64,000 nt of DNA from Bacteroidia bacterium (lineage in GTDB: Bacteria; Bacteroidota; Bacteroidia; CAIKAF01), in assembly GCA_016742095.1 (NCBI GenBank), contig JACVCJ010000010.1, forward strand, positions 49,881 to 113,880, read 5' to 3'. Both the position numbers and the translations under genes were made by a program. Each line of letters starts with the position of its first letter. The first letter of the stretch is position 1. The notes beneath the pieces are model-generated. The model saw only the letters and a list, made by a program, of their open reading frames with translations, did no database searches and was not told the DNA's origin. Shown one piece after another: positions 53,999 to 62,972 of this stretch.

Positions 53999-54856
53999 TT
54001 AAACCCAGAGTTTATCATTTTCCTTTCTGTTGCTGTAAGGCCTGCAGACTGTATTTTTACGATGTTCAAAAGTGACCGGTGCCGTTTTTACATTCCCTGC
54101 ACTTATTTTACATCCGAGCTTCTGCACCAGTGACATGAGAACCGGGTTCCTGTATTGCTGACCATTCAGTATTCTCAGTATCGAAATTGCTTTCAGATCA
54201 ACAGCGCCGTTATCAAAATTGTCGGTCATAGCTAAGATCTGCCTGGGTTCCGGCACACGCAAAAAAACAGACCGTGAACCATGGCTCCGTCCCTTATGCC
54301 AGAGTATCTGAGCCTGCGTAGAATCCATGGATATGAACCATCCAAGCCCTGACGGTATAAACGTACGGTGCATTCCAGCAGGCTTAAAAATATATTTCTC
54401 CATATAAGCGGGGACACTCATTCCCGAAACCCGCTCCACAATAAACGCCAGCACATCATAGCCTATATTTGAATAGATCCATTCGGTACCCGGCCGGGCA
54501 AAAAGCGGGGGCTTATATCTGGACAGAACGGGTAATATACTATCGTTGTTCATCTTTGTGCCGGCGTCCAGCTCTTCGATCTGTTCATAGTTTTGCAGGA
54601 ATCCCGAAGTATGAGATAATAAATGCTTTACACAGATATTTTCATAGGGAAATTCAGGCAGATACCGTAGCACATTTGCATTCTGATAGAACTTTGTGTT
54701 GTCGACAAGCACCAGTAATTCTCCGTTAAAACAATTATTTTCGGAGAACAGGTGCATGACAGAATCCATGGCACGGGCCGTATTAAAGGCCTGAGAGAAT
54801 AGATGACCCGGGGCTGAGAGCCATAAAACAAATAACAGAATTTTATGGGCCTTCAT
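53999..54856 (-). pseudogene. serine hydrolase (class C beta-lactamase-like) with active-site deletion
   Basis: The 285-residue frame is open, has a signal peptide and keeps the second and third motifs (YSN in WIYSNIGYDV; HKG in LWHKGRSHG), together with the HLLSHTSGF hallmark. The first motif SxxK is missing: VLVDNTKFYQ joins directly to NANVLRYLPEFPY, where about 45 residues normally lie. A second deletion seems to be near FIPSGLGWFISMD. The protein can not be an active hydrolase, so it is called a pseudogene although no stop is present. Confidence 0.75.
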
Positions 54857-55097
54857 TTTTTAAGCGTTTCGTGTTTTGAATCTATCGTTTTACCCGGATC
54901 CGAATATACAAACCTTCGCATCATTGCCCAAACCTGATGTAAACATCTTCGATCTTATAGAGATTTACGGCCAGTTTACAATGCTGTAACCCTTGCTGCA
55001 AGTAGAAAAAATGCTATTCAGACTGGATATTGTACTATAGACAATGCCACAAAACTTTTGCAATTTGGGATTTCTTAAAAGAAAAATAAGTTCACAT

Positions 55098-55127
55098 TTT
55101 GAGAACAAAAAAAATTTAATATCTTTG
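55098..55127 (+). promoter_or_regulatory. promoter of the higBA operon
   Basis: TTTG (55098-55101) and TATCTTTG (55120-55127) with 18 bases between fit the Bacteroidota -33/-7 consensus well. The start codon of HigB is at 55130, just after the -7 box, so the transcript would begin at or near the ATG. Confidence 0.6.
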
Positions 55128-55129
55128 TT

Positions 55130-55462
55130 ATGAAAGTACACTTGATACGAAAAGAAAGCCTGGAGGCATTCGGCCTCTATCATGCTCAAAGCAGGGGCGC
55201 ATTCGGCGAATGGCTCAGCAAAGTAAAATTTGCAGACTGGGAAAAACCCGAAGATATACTGCACACATTCGGGAGTGCCGATCTGCTCGGGAGGGACTGC
55301 CACCGCATCGTATCCGATATCGGCGGAAACAAACACCGCCTGATCGCCAAATACGCTTTCGAAGAAACGCAGGTACATCTTTTTATCTGCTGGATAGGAA
55401 CACACGCCGAATATGACAGGCTTTGCCGTGCCGGCGAACAATATACGATACACAGCTATTAA
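55130..55462 (+). CDS. higB: HigB-family toxin (type II TA, mRNA interferase)
   Basis: The 110-residue product begins KVHLIRKESLEAF and has IVSDIGGNKHRLIAKYAFE followed by HLFICWIGTHAEYDR, the HigB_toxin pattern. It is expected to cleave mRNA on ribosomes. The HTH antitoxin follows by 11 bases, giving the toxin-first order common to higBA. Confidence 0.93.
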   Translation: MKVHLIRKESLEAFGLYHAQSRGAFGEWLSKVKFADWEKPEDILHTFGSADLLGRDCHRIVSDIGGNKHRLIAKYAFEETQVHLFICWIGTHAEYDRLCRAGEQYTIHSY

Positions 55463-55473
55463 TATATACTATC

Positions 55474-55911
55474 ATGGAAACACTCAAATACAAAGTGATC
55501 AGCAGCAAAAAGCAATACCGCAGCTATTGCAATGCCCTGGAGCAGCTTGTTTTTTCCGGTGCAAAAGACCGTAATACCAAAGATGAAATCCAGCTGCTTA
55601 CCCTCCTTATCGAAACCTGGGACAATGCACACAATAGCTTTGCTGATGCCGATCCTATCGAACTGCTGCACTACCTGATGCAGGAGAACGAACTGAAAGC
55701 CAAAGACCTGACAGATATCCTGGACATCAGCAAAGGCTACGTTTCCGACATTCTGCATTACAAAAAAGGGCTTTCCAAAGATGTGATCCGCAAGCTGGCC
55801 ACACATTTTAAAGTATCCCAGGAGGCCTTCAACCGCCCTTATGAGCTCGTAAAACCCGAAAAAATGCCTGTGCAGAGAACAGGCCCACGCAAAAAAACTG
55901 CGTCCGTATAG
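55474..55911 (+). CDS. higA: HigA-family antitoxin (HTH)
   Basis: 145 residues are obtained from the ATG at 55474; upstream in-frame codons overlap the toxin gene and look unlike coding. HTH at about residues 75-110: ENELKAKDLTDILDISKGYVSDILHYKKG. It neutralises HigB and represses the operon. The C-terminus is basic. Confidence 0.93.
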   Translation: METLKYKVISSKKQYRSYCNALEQLVFSGAKDRNTKDEIQLLTLLIETWDNAHNSFADADPIELLHYLMQENELKAKDLTDILDISKGYVSDILHYKKGLSKDVIRKLATHFKVSQEAFNRPYELVKPEKMPVQRTGPRKKTASV

Positions 55912-55938
55912 TTTCGTATATCCTTCCGGAAATAAAAA

Positions 55939-55969
55939 AAGCACTCCGGATCATAAATCCGGAATGCTT
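55939..55969 (-). terminator. terminator of the alcohol dehydrogenase gene
   Basis: Stem TCCGGAT/ATCCGGA plus a further 5 pairs (AAGCA/TGCTT) with one mismatch. On the minus strand it is followed by a T-run, so it ends the alcohol dehydrogenase transcript, and may work both ways. Confidence 0.75.
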
Positions 55970-55997
55970 CATTCTCTAACAGAACGGTTTTCTGCCT

Positions 55998-57044
55998 TTA
56001 CAAAGTGGCAATATCGATCACGAAACGGTAACGCACATCTCCTTTTTCCATGCGTTCGTAAGCCGTGTGAATGTCTTTTATGTCGATAAGTTCGATATCC
56101 GATACAATGTTGTGTTCAGCGCAAAAATCGAGCATTTCCTGCGTTTCGGCAATGCCTCCGATCGACGATCCGGCTACGCTTTTACGGTCGGCAATGATCG
56201 AGAACGGCGGTATCTGTGCCGGCTCGGAAGGTACGCCTACGCATATATGTGTTCCGTTGGTCTTCAGCAGCGACAGGTAAAACGCGAAATCGTGCGGCGC
56301 ACTTACCGTATCCAGGATGAAATCGAAGCTGCCTTTTACCGCTTCCACCTGTTTTTCATCGGTCGTTACCACAAAATTATGCGCCCCGAGTTTTTTAGCA
56401 TCGGCTTCTTTCTTCGGAGAAGTGCTTAATACGGTTACTTCCGCCCCGAAGGCCACCCCGAATTTCACCGCCATGTGACCGAGTCCGCCCAGACCAAGCA
56501 CAGCCAGTTTATGCCCTTTGCCCACTTTCCAGTGACGCAGGGGCGAATACGTGGTAATACCAGCACACAACAGGGGCGCTGCGGCTGCCAGGTCGAGTTT
56601 TTCGGAAATATGCACCACAAAATCCTCCTTCACCACAATGGTGTTGGAATAACCGCCATAAGTAGGCGCATTGTCTGTGTATTTTGCCAGGCTGTTGTAG
56701 GTAAATACGGGCCCGGACGCGCAGTACTGTTCCAGTCCGGCCTGACAGTTGGCACAGGTGTGGCAGGAATCTACCATGCAACCGGTTCCGGCCAGGTCGC
56801 CTACGCTGAACTTTGTTACGTTTTTCCCTACTTTCACTACACGTCCCACGATCTCGTGACCGGGCACCATCGGGAAAATGCCGGGAAACCAGTCGTTGTG
56901 GATCTGGTGCAGGTCGGAATGGCATACGCCGCAGTATAAAATATCGAACTGAACATCGTCCGGGCCTACCTCCCGGCGTTCAAAATTCCAGGGAGCCAGG
57001 TCAGAGACCGGACTTTGGGCCGCATACGCTTTTGCTGGTATCAT
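55998..57044 (-). CDS. zinc-dependent NAD(P) alcohol dehydrogenase
   Basis: The 348-residue product has the catalytic Zn site (ILYCGVCHSDLHQ; GHEIVGRVV), the structural Zn site (four Cys in GCMVDSCHTCANCQAGLEQYC) and a Rossmann motif (GLGGLGHMAVKF). It is like cinnamyl/aryl-alcohol dehydrogenases (YahK type) that prefer NADPH. It is monocistronic with its own terminator. Confidence 0.93.
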   Translation of the reverse strand: MIPAKAYAAQSPVSDLAPWNFERREVGPDDVQFDILYCGVCHSDLHQIHNDWFPGIFPMVPGHEIVGRVVKVGKNVTKFSVGDLAGTGCMVDSCHTCANCQAGLEQYCASGPVFTYNSLAKYTDNAPTYGGYSNTIVVKEDFVVHISEKLDLAAAAPLLCAGITTYSPLRHWKVGKGHKLAVLGLGGLGHMAVKFGVAFGAEVTVLSTSPKKEADAKKLGAHNFVVTTDEKQVEAVKGSFDFILDTVSAPHDFAFYLSLLKTNGTHICVGVPSEPAQIPPFSIIADRKSVAGSSIGGIAETQEMLDFCAEHNIVSDIELIDIKDIHTAYERMEKGDVRYRFVIDIATL

Positions 57045-57142
57045 AAACTTTTTTTTTATATTTTCTGGGTGCTAAATTAGGCTGGCTTCCTGAAAGAAAA
57101 ATGCAGGATTCAAAGGATCTCCTGCGAAATTCAAACAATGGT

Positions 57143-57823
57143 TCAATAAGGAACGCTCAGCACTTCGCCCTGCTTTTGCAGTAGTTTGATGTTTTCGGGG
57201 ACCGTTCCGCTTATCTTCTGGTCGGGATACAGGTGGTAAATGATGAATTTTTCTGCGTTTATTTTCAGCCCCTTCTCCTTCGCGTCGGCCAGTATCCAGT
57301 ACGGCACAAAGGCCAGGTCCATGTGAGGTACGGCCGCAATGGTCTCCGCCATTTCCGTATCGCCGGAAAGAAATATCTTTTTGCCATGCCAGCTGAGCAG
57401 GTAGGAACTGTGCCTGGACGAAAAGCGGTGTTTCGTTTTAAATACCTGTACCGAAAAATCCGGGATAGAATCTCTTAGTTTCTGCAGATCGGCGCGTTTT
57501 TTCTTCGCCACCTTCCAGGGGCCCAGGATCTTGCCGTTCAGTTTACGCAAATGCCTGGCCGCATAATGATCGGGGTGCCGGTGTGTGAATATGAAAAGCG
57601 CCTTGTCTTTGATACTGTCCAGCTCTGCTTTGTCGTACTTCATGTAATTGAACGCGCCTGACTGGTACGGAAAATCGACATACACATCGAGCTTTCCATC
57701 GCTCATATACAGGCCACAGTTCCCGATAAATTTAATGCGGATGGTATTGATCTGCGCAAAAGCAGCACCGGAGGCAGCACACAGGATCAATGAGAGGAAG
57801 ATCAGGAGGCGTTTTTTTTTCAT
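57143..57823 (-). CDS. secreted MBL-fold metallo-hydrolase
   Basis: The 226-residue product has a signal peptide (LIFLSLILCAASGAAFA) and the metal-binding THRHPDHY (HxHxDH) plus SGDTE. It is short for the family and likely acts in the periplasm. The substrate is unknown. It is a stand-alone gene. Confidence 0.88.
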   Translation of the reverse strand: MKKKRLLIFLSLILCAASGAAFAQINTIRIKFIGNCGLYMSDGKLDVYVDFPYQSGAFNYMKYDKAELDSIKDKALFIFTHRHPDHYAARHLRKLNGKILGPWKVAKKKRADLQKLRDSIPDFSVQVFKTKHRFSSRHSSYLLSWHGKKIFLSGDTEMAETIAAVPHMDLAFVPYWILADAKEKGLKINAEKFIIYHLYPDQKISGTVPENIKLLQKQGEVLSVPY

Positions 57824-57928
57824 ACAGGTTTTATTTTACGGCAGAGTGACCTCAATATACTAAAAAGTGCCTGCCTGCGTAAAAAACAATTCGCTTTGTT
57901 ATGTCTTAGGATACGTTATTCCCTGCAG

Positions 57929-58492
57929 TTACCCTGATCCCTGTACCTGTTTCACAATAGCCTGTATCCTTTTTGCTCTTGTTTCCGCCCTTTTGGCAAA
58001 CACCAGCTGTTGCAGCATCATTTTCCGTACGGAACGGCTCAGGGCCAGGAATGCCTTCCGGGTACCGGGATGCTCACGGAACGCCTGTGCCAGATCGGCA
58101 GGTATTTTCGCTTCTTCCACCTCATCCAGCAATGTCCAGGAACCGTTTTTCTTTGCCGCTTCTATACTCCGGAGCCCGGCTTCGGTCATACGGCCTTCCG
58201 CGATCAGCCGTTCCACCTTTTCCTTGTTTACTTTCGACCAGCCGCTGCGGGATTTACGCGGACAGTAAAACTGTTTATAGCGGCCATCCCCGAGCGACAG
58301 ACGCTTACTGTCGATCCAGCCGAAACACAGGGCTTCGTCTACCGCCTCGCTGTAGAGCACAGAGGGTATTCCGGAGCTTTTCCGGTAATAAACAAGCCAA
58401 ACCGCTTCCATACGCCGGTGGTTTTCGAGGAGCCATTGTCTCCACGCTTCCCGGTTGGCGGGACAAAAAATTTCCGTTTCTTTTTTCTGCAT
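57929..58492 (-). CDS. YdeI/OmpD-associated family protein
   Basis: 187 residues are obtained from the ATG at 58490-58492; upstream frame is non-coding-like. Contains NREAWRQWLLENHRR, VWLVYYRKSSG and the invariant-looking EAVDEALCFGWIDSKR, and a C-terminal helical domain (ADLAQAFREHPGTRKAF). Family role is unclear, possibly stress-related. Confidence 0.85.
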   Translation of the reverse strand: MQKKETEIFCPANREAWRQWLLENHRRMEAVWLVYYRKSSGIPSVLYSEAVDEALCFGWIDSKRLSLGDGRYKQFYCPRKSRSGWSKVNKEKVERLIAEGRMTEAGLRSIEAAKKNGSWTLLDEVEEAKIPADLAQAFREHPGTRKAFLALSRSVRKMMLQQLVFAKRAETRAKRIQAIVKQVQGSG

Positions 58493-58656
58493 GTGCGACA
58501 ACACGAATATAGAGGCAAACTTCGTATACCCGGCTGACAACCTTATGTCAGTGTATACAAAAACGAACAATTATTGACCAAAAACGACAGCCGTATTTCT
58601 CAGAAAAGGCCGGAAGGAAGCTTTCAGAAAATGTTCCCGGACACAGGATTTAAAGG

Positions 58657-58664
58657 TATATTTG
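58657..58664 (+). promoter_or_regulatory. -7 promoter box for the aldehyde dehydrogenase gene
   Basis: TATATTTG fits TAnnTTTG, 58 bases before the start codon. Confidence 0.5.
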
Positions 58665-58722
58665 TAGGTATGCCGTTTACACAGCAACCCGTCCTTTTGA
58701 TAAACCGCAATATTACAGATAT

Positions 58723-60090
58723 ATGGGAAAGACAATAAGCTCATGGAATCCCTACACCGGCGAGGAAGAATTTAGGTTTGAGATACTCGGCAGGGAGCAG
58801 TTGCTGCAGAAGGCCGATGAGGCTGCGACTGCGTACCGGAGCTGGTCTGCATGGCCGCTGGAAAGACGTACGGCGCTGCTTCACGATCTTTCGGTACAAC
58901 TGAAACTGCATGCCACAGAAGGTGCCGAATGCATGGCCCGCGAAATGGGCAAGGTACTTCCGGAAGGCAAGGCCGAAATGCTGAAATGCGCACAGGCCGC
59001 CGCGTATGTAGCCGATCATGCGGCCCAGTGGCTTCGTCCGGAGCTCATTGAAACGCCCGATAAAAGCGGCGAAGTACACTTTTTACCCCAGGGGATCGTA
59101 TTTGCTATTATGCCCTGGAATTTCCCCTTCTGGCAGGTGATCCGCCAGGCTATTGCCGCCCTGGCCGGGGGCAATGTATTGTTATTGAAACATGCCTCCA
59201 ATGTATACGGTTGTGCGGCCCTGCTGCAGAAGATATTCGATAAGGCGGGTTTTCCGCCGGGCGTCTTCAGCAGCCTGTTCATGGACAGTGCCGATGCCGA
59301 AGTGATCATAGCTCATCCGCAGGTGTGCGGCATCGCTTTTACCGGCAGCGAACCCGCGGGGCGTAAAGTGGCTGCCCTGGCCGGACAACACCTGAAAAAA
59401 GTGGTGCTGGAACTGGGCGGCAGCGATCCCTTCCTCATTTTCGAAAGTGCCGATATCAAAGCGGCCTGTGATATGGCCCTGCAGGCACGTTTCCAGAATG
59501 CCGGACAGAGTTGTATCGCCGCCAAACGCTTCCTGGTGCAGGAATCGGTATACGAAGAAGCGCTTTCGTATATGCGTGCGGGACTGGATGCCTACCGGGC
59601 CGGGGACCCAATGCAGGATGGCGTTAAGATGGGGCCGGTAGCTAAGGCCTCTTTTGCAGAAGACCTGGAAAAACAGGTAAAACGCTCCCTGGAAATGGGC
59701 GCCCGGATATCGGGCGAACTGCAGGTGAACGGCGCCCTGTTTCAGCCGGTACTGCTCTGGGACGCCCCGGAAGACGCACCCGTATGGACGGAGGAAACCT
59801 TCGGCCCGGTGGCGGTGATCGGTTCTTTTACAGACGAAGCCGATGCCCTGCGCAAGGCCAATAATACGCGTTTCGGACTGGGAGCCGTAGTGTATTCCGG
59901 GGATGTGGAACAGGCCCGGCGTGTGGCACTGGCACTGGAATCCGGACAGGTATTCGTGAATACGATAGTACGCTCGGACGCTGCCTTTCCGTTCGGCGGG
60001 ACCAAGAACAGCGGAGTGGGTCGCGAGCTGGCGGAATGGGGTCTGAAAGAGTTCCTGAATGTAAAGCCGGTGGTGCGAAACAAAAAATAA
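58723..60090 (+). CDS. NAD(P)-dependent aldehyde dehydrogenase (succinate-semialdehyde type)
   Basis: The 455-residue product has the catalytic Glu in LELGGSDPF and the catalytic Cys in NAGQSCIAAKR. The cofactor motif PWNFPFWQVIRQA and the tail FPFGGTKNSGVGRELAEWGL are as expected. Short N-terminus typical of GabD-like enzymes; the substrate is inferred only. Confidence 0.93.
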   Translation: MGKTISSWNPYTGEEEFRFEILGREQLLQKADEAATAYRSWSAWPLERRTALLHDLSVQLKLHATEGAECMAREMGKVLPEGKAEMLKCAQAAAYVADHAAQWLRPELIETPDKSGEVHFLPQGIVFAIMPWNFPFWQVIRQAIAALAGGNVLLLKHASNVYGCAALLQKIFDKAGFPPGVFSSLFMDSADAEVIIAHPQVCGIAFTGSEPAGRKVAALAGQHLKKVVLELGGSDPFLIFESADIKAACDMALQARFQNAGQSCIAAKRFLVQESVYEEALSYMRAGLDAYRAGDPMQDGVKMGPVAKASFAEDLEKQVKRSLEMGARISGELQVNGALFQPVLLWDAPEDAPVWTEETFGPVAVIGSFTDEADALRKANNTRFGLGAVVYSGDVEQARRVALALESGQVFVNTIVRSDAAFPFGGTKNSGVGRELAEWGLKEFLNVKPVVRNKK

Positions 60091-60165
60091 CGATCTGAAA
60101 ACCTTGCAGTAACAGCCGTTTCAGGAAAAAAATTTCATGAATGGCTTGCATAAAGAGAATTTTAC

Positions 60166-60173
60166 TACTTTTG
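60166..60173 (+). promoter_or_regulatory. promoter of tRNA-Ser
   Basis: TACTTTTG (TAnnTTTG) lies 6 bases before the tRNA, with a TTG about 18 bases upstream, so transcription would begin at or very near the mature 5' end. Confidence 0.6.
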
Positions 60174-60178
60174 CCCCC

Positions 60179-60263
60179 GGAGAAATGGCAGAGTGGTCGA
60201 TTGCGGCAGTCTTGAAAACTGTTGAACTGAGAGGTTCCGGGGGTTCGAATCCCTCTTTCTCCG
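60179..60263 (+). tRNA. tRNA-Ser(TGA)
   Basis: 85 nt. Acceptor GGAGAAA pairs with TTTCTCC, G discriminator. The anticodon loop CTTGAAA has TGA at 60213-60215, with a stem of GCAGT/ACTGT. It has the long variable arm of class II tRNAs and a GGTTCGAATCC-type T loop. CCA is not encoded. Confidence 0.95.
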
Positions 60264-60274
60264 CGAAGCTCTCT

Positions 60275-60299
60275 GAAAGCCCCGAATGACGGGGCTTTC
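60275..60299 (+). terminator. terminator after tRNA-Ser
   Basis: A 9-bp perfect stem GAAAGCCCC/GGGGCTTTC with a 7-base loop, followed by TCATTTT. Confidence 0.82.
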
Positions 60300-60517
60300 G
60301 TCATTTTAGGGCCTTATACTTGTCTCACTTTTTTTGTCTCACTTTTTGCAAATGGTCCGCACAAAGTTACCGGAGCACAAAAAACGATGCTGCAAAAGGC
60401 ACAACCAACGTTTGAATAAACTTTACAAGCGTATCTATGCCTTATAGACCGGGGCATTGCCGGACACCGGATATTTTTTTCAAGTTTTACTGTCTTGTAC
60501 TGCAGGATTCGTTGACC

Positions 60518-60525
60518 TAAGTTTG
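60518..60525 (+). promoter_or_regulatory. -7 promoter box for the XRE regulator
   Basis: TAAGTTTG fits TAnnTTTG, with a TTG 20 bases upstream, 51 bases before the start. Confidence 0.55.
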
Positions 60526-60575
60526 CATACACCGGAACGAACCGGTACATATCAATCACTTAAAACGTTTACCAA

Positions 60576-60983
60576 ATGACAGGAAGAAAGATCCATGAAG
60601 GACGGAACATCCGGCGATTCCGTGAGCTGCTGCACATAAAGCAGGAGACCCTTGCCCGGGAAATGGGTAATGACTGGGACCAGCAGAAGATAAACCAGCT
60701 GGAACTGTCTGAAACCATCGAAGACGCCATACTGACACAGGTGGCCGAAGCGCTAAAACTGCCTGCGAGCGCCTTAAAGGAGTTAGAAGAGGAACAGACC
60801 GTGAATATTATCGCGAATACGTTCGAGGATGTGTCTATTGCCTTCGCTTATAACTGCCACTTTAACCCCCTGGACAAAATCCTGGATATGTATGAAGAAC
60901 ATATCCTTATCTACAAAAATATGTTGCAGGAGAAAGAGGAGGAAGTAACGCGGCTGGAGGCATTACTGGCAAAACAGTCCTGA
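60576..60983 (+). CDS. XRE-family HTH transcriptional regulator
   Basis: The 135-residue product has an N-terminal HTH (IRRFRELLHIKQETLAREMG, then QQKINQLELSETI) and a C-terminal coiled coil (EEHILIYKNMLQEKEEEV), the usual plan of Bacteroidota XRE proteins of this size. Probable dimer; targets are unknown. No adjacent toxin or phage gene is seen. Confidence 0.88.
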   Translation: MTGRKIHEGRNIRRFRELLHIKQETLAREMGNDWDQQKINQLELSETIEDAILTQVAEALKLPASALKELEEEQTVNIIANTFEDVSIAFAYNCHFNPLDKILDMYEEHILIYKNMLQEKEEEVTRLEALLAKQS

Positions 60984-61494
60984 GGCAGAGCAATGAGCCG
61001 TTCCGGTCAGCAGATCGTGTTTGCGACAGACAATACCGGATTTGCGTAAGGCTACAGAGACCTGAAGTAAGGACATGTACAGACTTCAGAGGTTCTGTGC
61101 GCCGGCTTTACAATGTCTGTCCTGAGAGTCAGCGGGCTGCCTGTAATGAGCTGGTATAGTAGCCGCAAGCACCTGTAAAACTGTCTGTATCCGGTCGGGT
61201 AAGTGCATACAGTACGTTATCTGACCGGGTATAGCCGGTCCGGAATCGGGTATAACAGGTTTTATACCGGGTATAGATGGTCTACCCGGCGGGTGCAGCC
61301 GGTCCCCCCTACCGGGTATGGCCGCTTAAAAACCAGATACAGTCGTTTCGGGACCAGGCAGACCTACTTCTATGATCAGGTAAAAGGACTTCAGATGCCG
61401 GGTGCCGCTATTTTTCCGCCTGTAACAGGCTGATCGACAATGCAGGTATGTGGGGGTAAGAGTATCTCTATGCAACGTATATGCTGAGCCGCAA
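60984..61494. other. intergenic region without a gene, with palindromic repeats
   Basis: No supported gene. The open frame on the plus strand at 61203-61433 is rich in Tyr/Gly/Arg and simply mirrors repeated DNA, so it is not called. The flanking genes are convergent. Confidence 0.6.
61223..61320. repeat. degenerate palindromic repeats (ACCGGGTATAG units)
   Basis: The first unit, 61223-61240, is a perfect 6-bp-arm palindrome GACCGG/CCGGTC around a 6-base centre. About four imperfect units follow (ATCGGGTATAAC, TACCGGGTATAG, ACCCGGCGGGTG, TACCGGGTATGG). Spacing is roughly 20-25 bases. Confidence 0.6.
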
Positions 61495-62517
61495 TTATAA
61501 CAAAACGTGTTCCTTCGGCTGTATCGGTGCAGGGATATCTTTTTCGCCAAGCATCTGTAGCAGATCGATCTCGATAGTGCGGCAGAGGGCCAGCATGGGA
61601 ATATCGTTATGCAGTCCTTCGAAAGGGTTTTCAGAGTAGTCGCCGATCATTTCCATCACCACATATACCCAGCCTACGATCATTCCTACGGGTACGCTCA
61701 ACCAGATAAACATGTCGCCCAGTTTACTAAATTCTGCCACGATACCAAAAGGCAGCAGGAAAACGAAAATGCAGACGAACACAAAACTGAAACTGGCAAA
61801 TTTACGCGGGAAAGGGAAGTTTTTAATACGTTCGGCTTTCCCCTGCTCATCGTAAAAACCATTCAGTACGTCCTGCAGGGATACCTGCTGCATTTGGTTT
61901 ATAGCTCTCTTTTCAAACAAAGCCTGCACCTGTTGCGTCTGAATGTCCAACAGTTGCGTGGCCTTGTTACTGAAGCCTTCCAGGCTTTTCCGCTCCTCCG
62001 GGTCCAGGTAGGGACGGCCGGCAATTTCGTTCAGTTCCTGCCGGTATCGCTCGAACAAACGTTCCCGTCTTTTACGGTTGAAGCTGCCGAACATCCAGCG
62101 CAGACTGATGTGCTCCCAGGGACTGGGTTTCAGTAATTGCTCTCTTAACTGGTACAGGTATGCAATATGCCGTAACAATATCTGTTTCCGGAGTTCCGCT
62201 TCCGAAGGCGCTTCTGCTTCCACAGAGTGATAGTTCCGGACCATAGCCCCGAGCTTACGGCTGTTGTTTACGATAGCTCCCCATATCTTGCGCGCTTCCC
62301 ATACGCGATCGTAGGACTGGTTATTTTTAAATCCCACGTAAAAAGCAACGGCCGTACCTATTAAAGACAAGGGCAGCCAGGGAATGGTCATAAACGGCCA
62401 GCGGGTAAAATAATACACGGTGCTCACCAGCAACATCCAGCCACCCAGCCAGAGCAGATGGTGTCCGGCAAATTCATAGATCGATTTCAGCGAGAGGTTC
62501 TTCTTAATGATCATCAC
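61495..62517 (-). CDS. bestrophin-family (UPF0187) membrane protein
   Basis: The 340-residue product has LPLSLIGTAVAFYVGFKNNQSYDRVWEARKIWG near the start, typical of bacterial bestrophin homologues, and later FVFVCIFVFLLPFGIVAEF and WLSVPVGMIVGWVYVVMEMIGD. These are ion channels for chloride or cations. Next start (M2) is equally possible. Confidence 0.92.
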   Translation of the reverse strand: MMIIKKNLSLKSIYEFAGHHLLWLGGWMLLVSTVYYFTRWPFMTIPWLPLSLIGTAVAFYVGFKNNQSYDRVWEARKIWGAIVNNSRKLGAMVRNYHSVEAEAPSEAELRKQILLRHIAYLYQLREQLLKPSPWEHISLRWMFGSFNRKRRERLFERYRQELNEIAGRPYLDPEERKSLEGFSNKATQLLDIQTQQVQALFEKRAINQMQQVSLQDVLNGFYDEQGKAERIKNFPFPRKFASFSFVFVCIFVFLLPFGIVAEFSKLGDMFIWLSVPVGMIVGWVYVVMEMIGDYSENPFEGLHNDIPMLALCRTIEIDLLQMLGEKDIPAPIQPKEHVLL

Positions 62518-62537
62518 TCAGATATTTGGATACCCAA

Positions 62538-62836
62538 TTATACTAAATGTAAACGGGATACCGGTATCAGTTCCCGGTTTTCGAACAGGGGTACGATCCG
62601 CCCGAGAACCAGCTCCCTAAAGTAGTTTGAATTACGGTGTTTCTCCAAAAAGCCTCATACAGGCAGTCTTCGTACATTGGTATGTGCATCTGCATTCGCC
62701 TGACGGATCTTATTAAAACAGATTGCCTTCATCTTTACGGCTTTCCTCGACCACACGTGTCAGCAGTTGCAGCACCGATTCAAGATGGCCTTCTTTCAGC
62801 TACCAGCAGGCAACCCTATATGTCGGTAATAGTCAC
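62538..62836 (-). pseudogene. antibiotic-biosynthesis-type monooxygenase (ABM) remnant
   Basis: Three frames must be joined to read it on the minus strand. The first gives EGHLESVLQLLTRVVEESRK and DEGNLF; a second gives MYEDCLYEAFW; a third gives EKHRNSNYFRELVLGRIVP and ENRELIPVSRLHLV with a stop at 62538-62540. This is the ABM (YgiN-like) fold order. Several frameshifts and stops show the gene is dead. Confidence 0.7.
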
Positions 62837-62972
62837 TGATGGTTTTTAGTCTGACGGGAAGATTTGCTGTTATGTTTTCTGTTTTTTACAACCGGACTTT
62901 CTTTCCGGAAGATAGCCCTTTTATACAACAAATACCATGCCGGACACATAAAGACATCCGCGGTACCGCATT

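Noticed and set aside
61203..61433. 76-residue Tyr/Gly/Arg-rich frame
   Set aside because: Reflects the palindromic DNA repeats; no ribosome site and no similarity.
60984..61494. CRISPR array
   Set aside because: Units are palindromic and degenerate at 20-25 bases with no unique spacers of constant length, and no cas gene is present.
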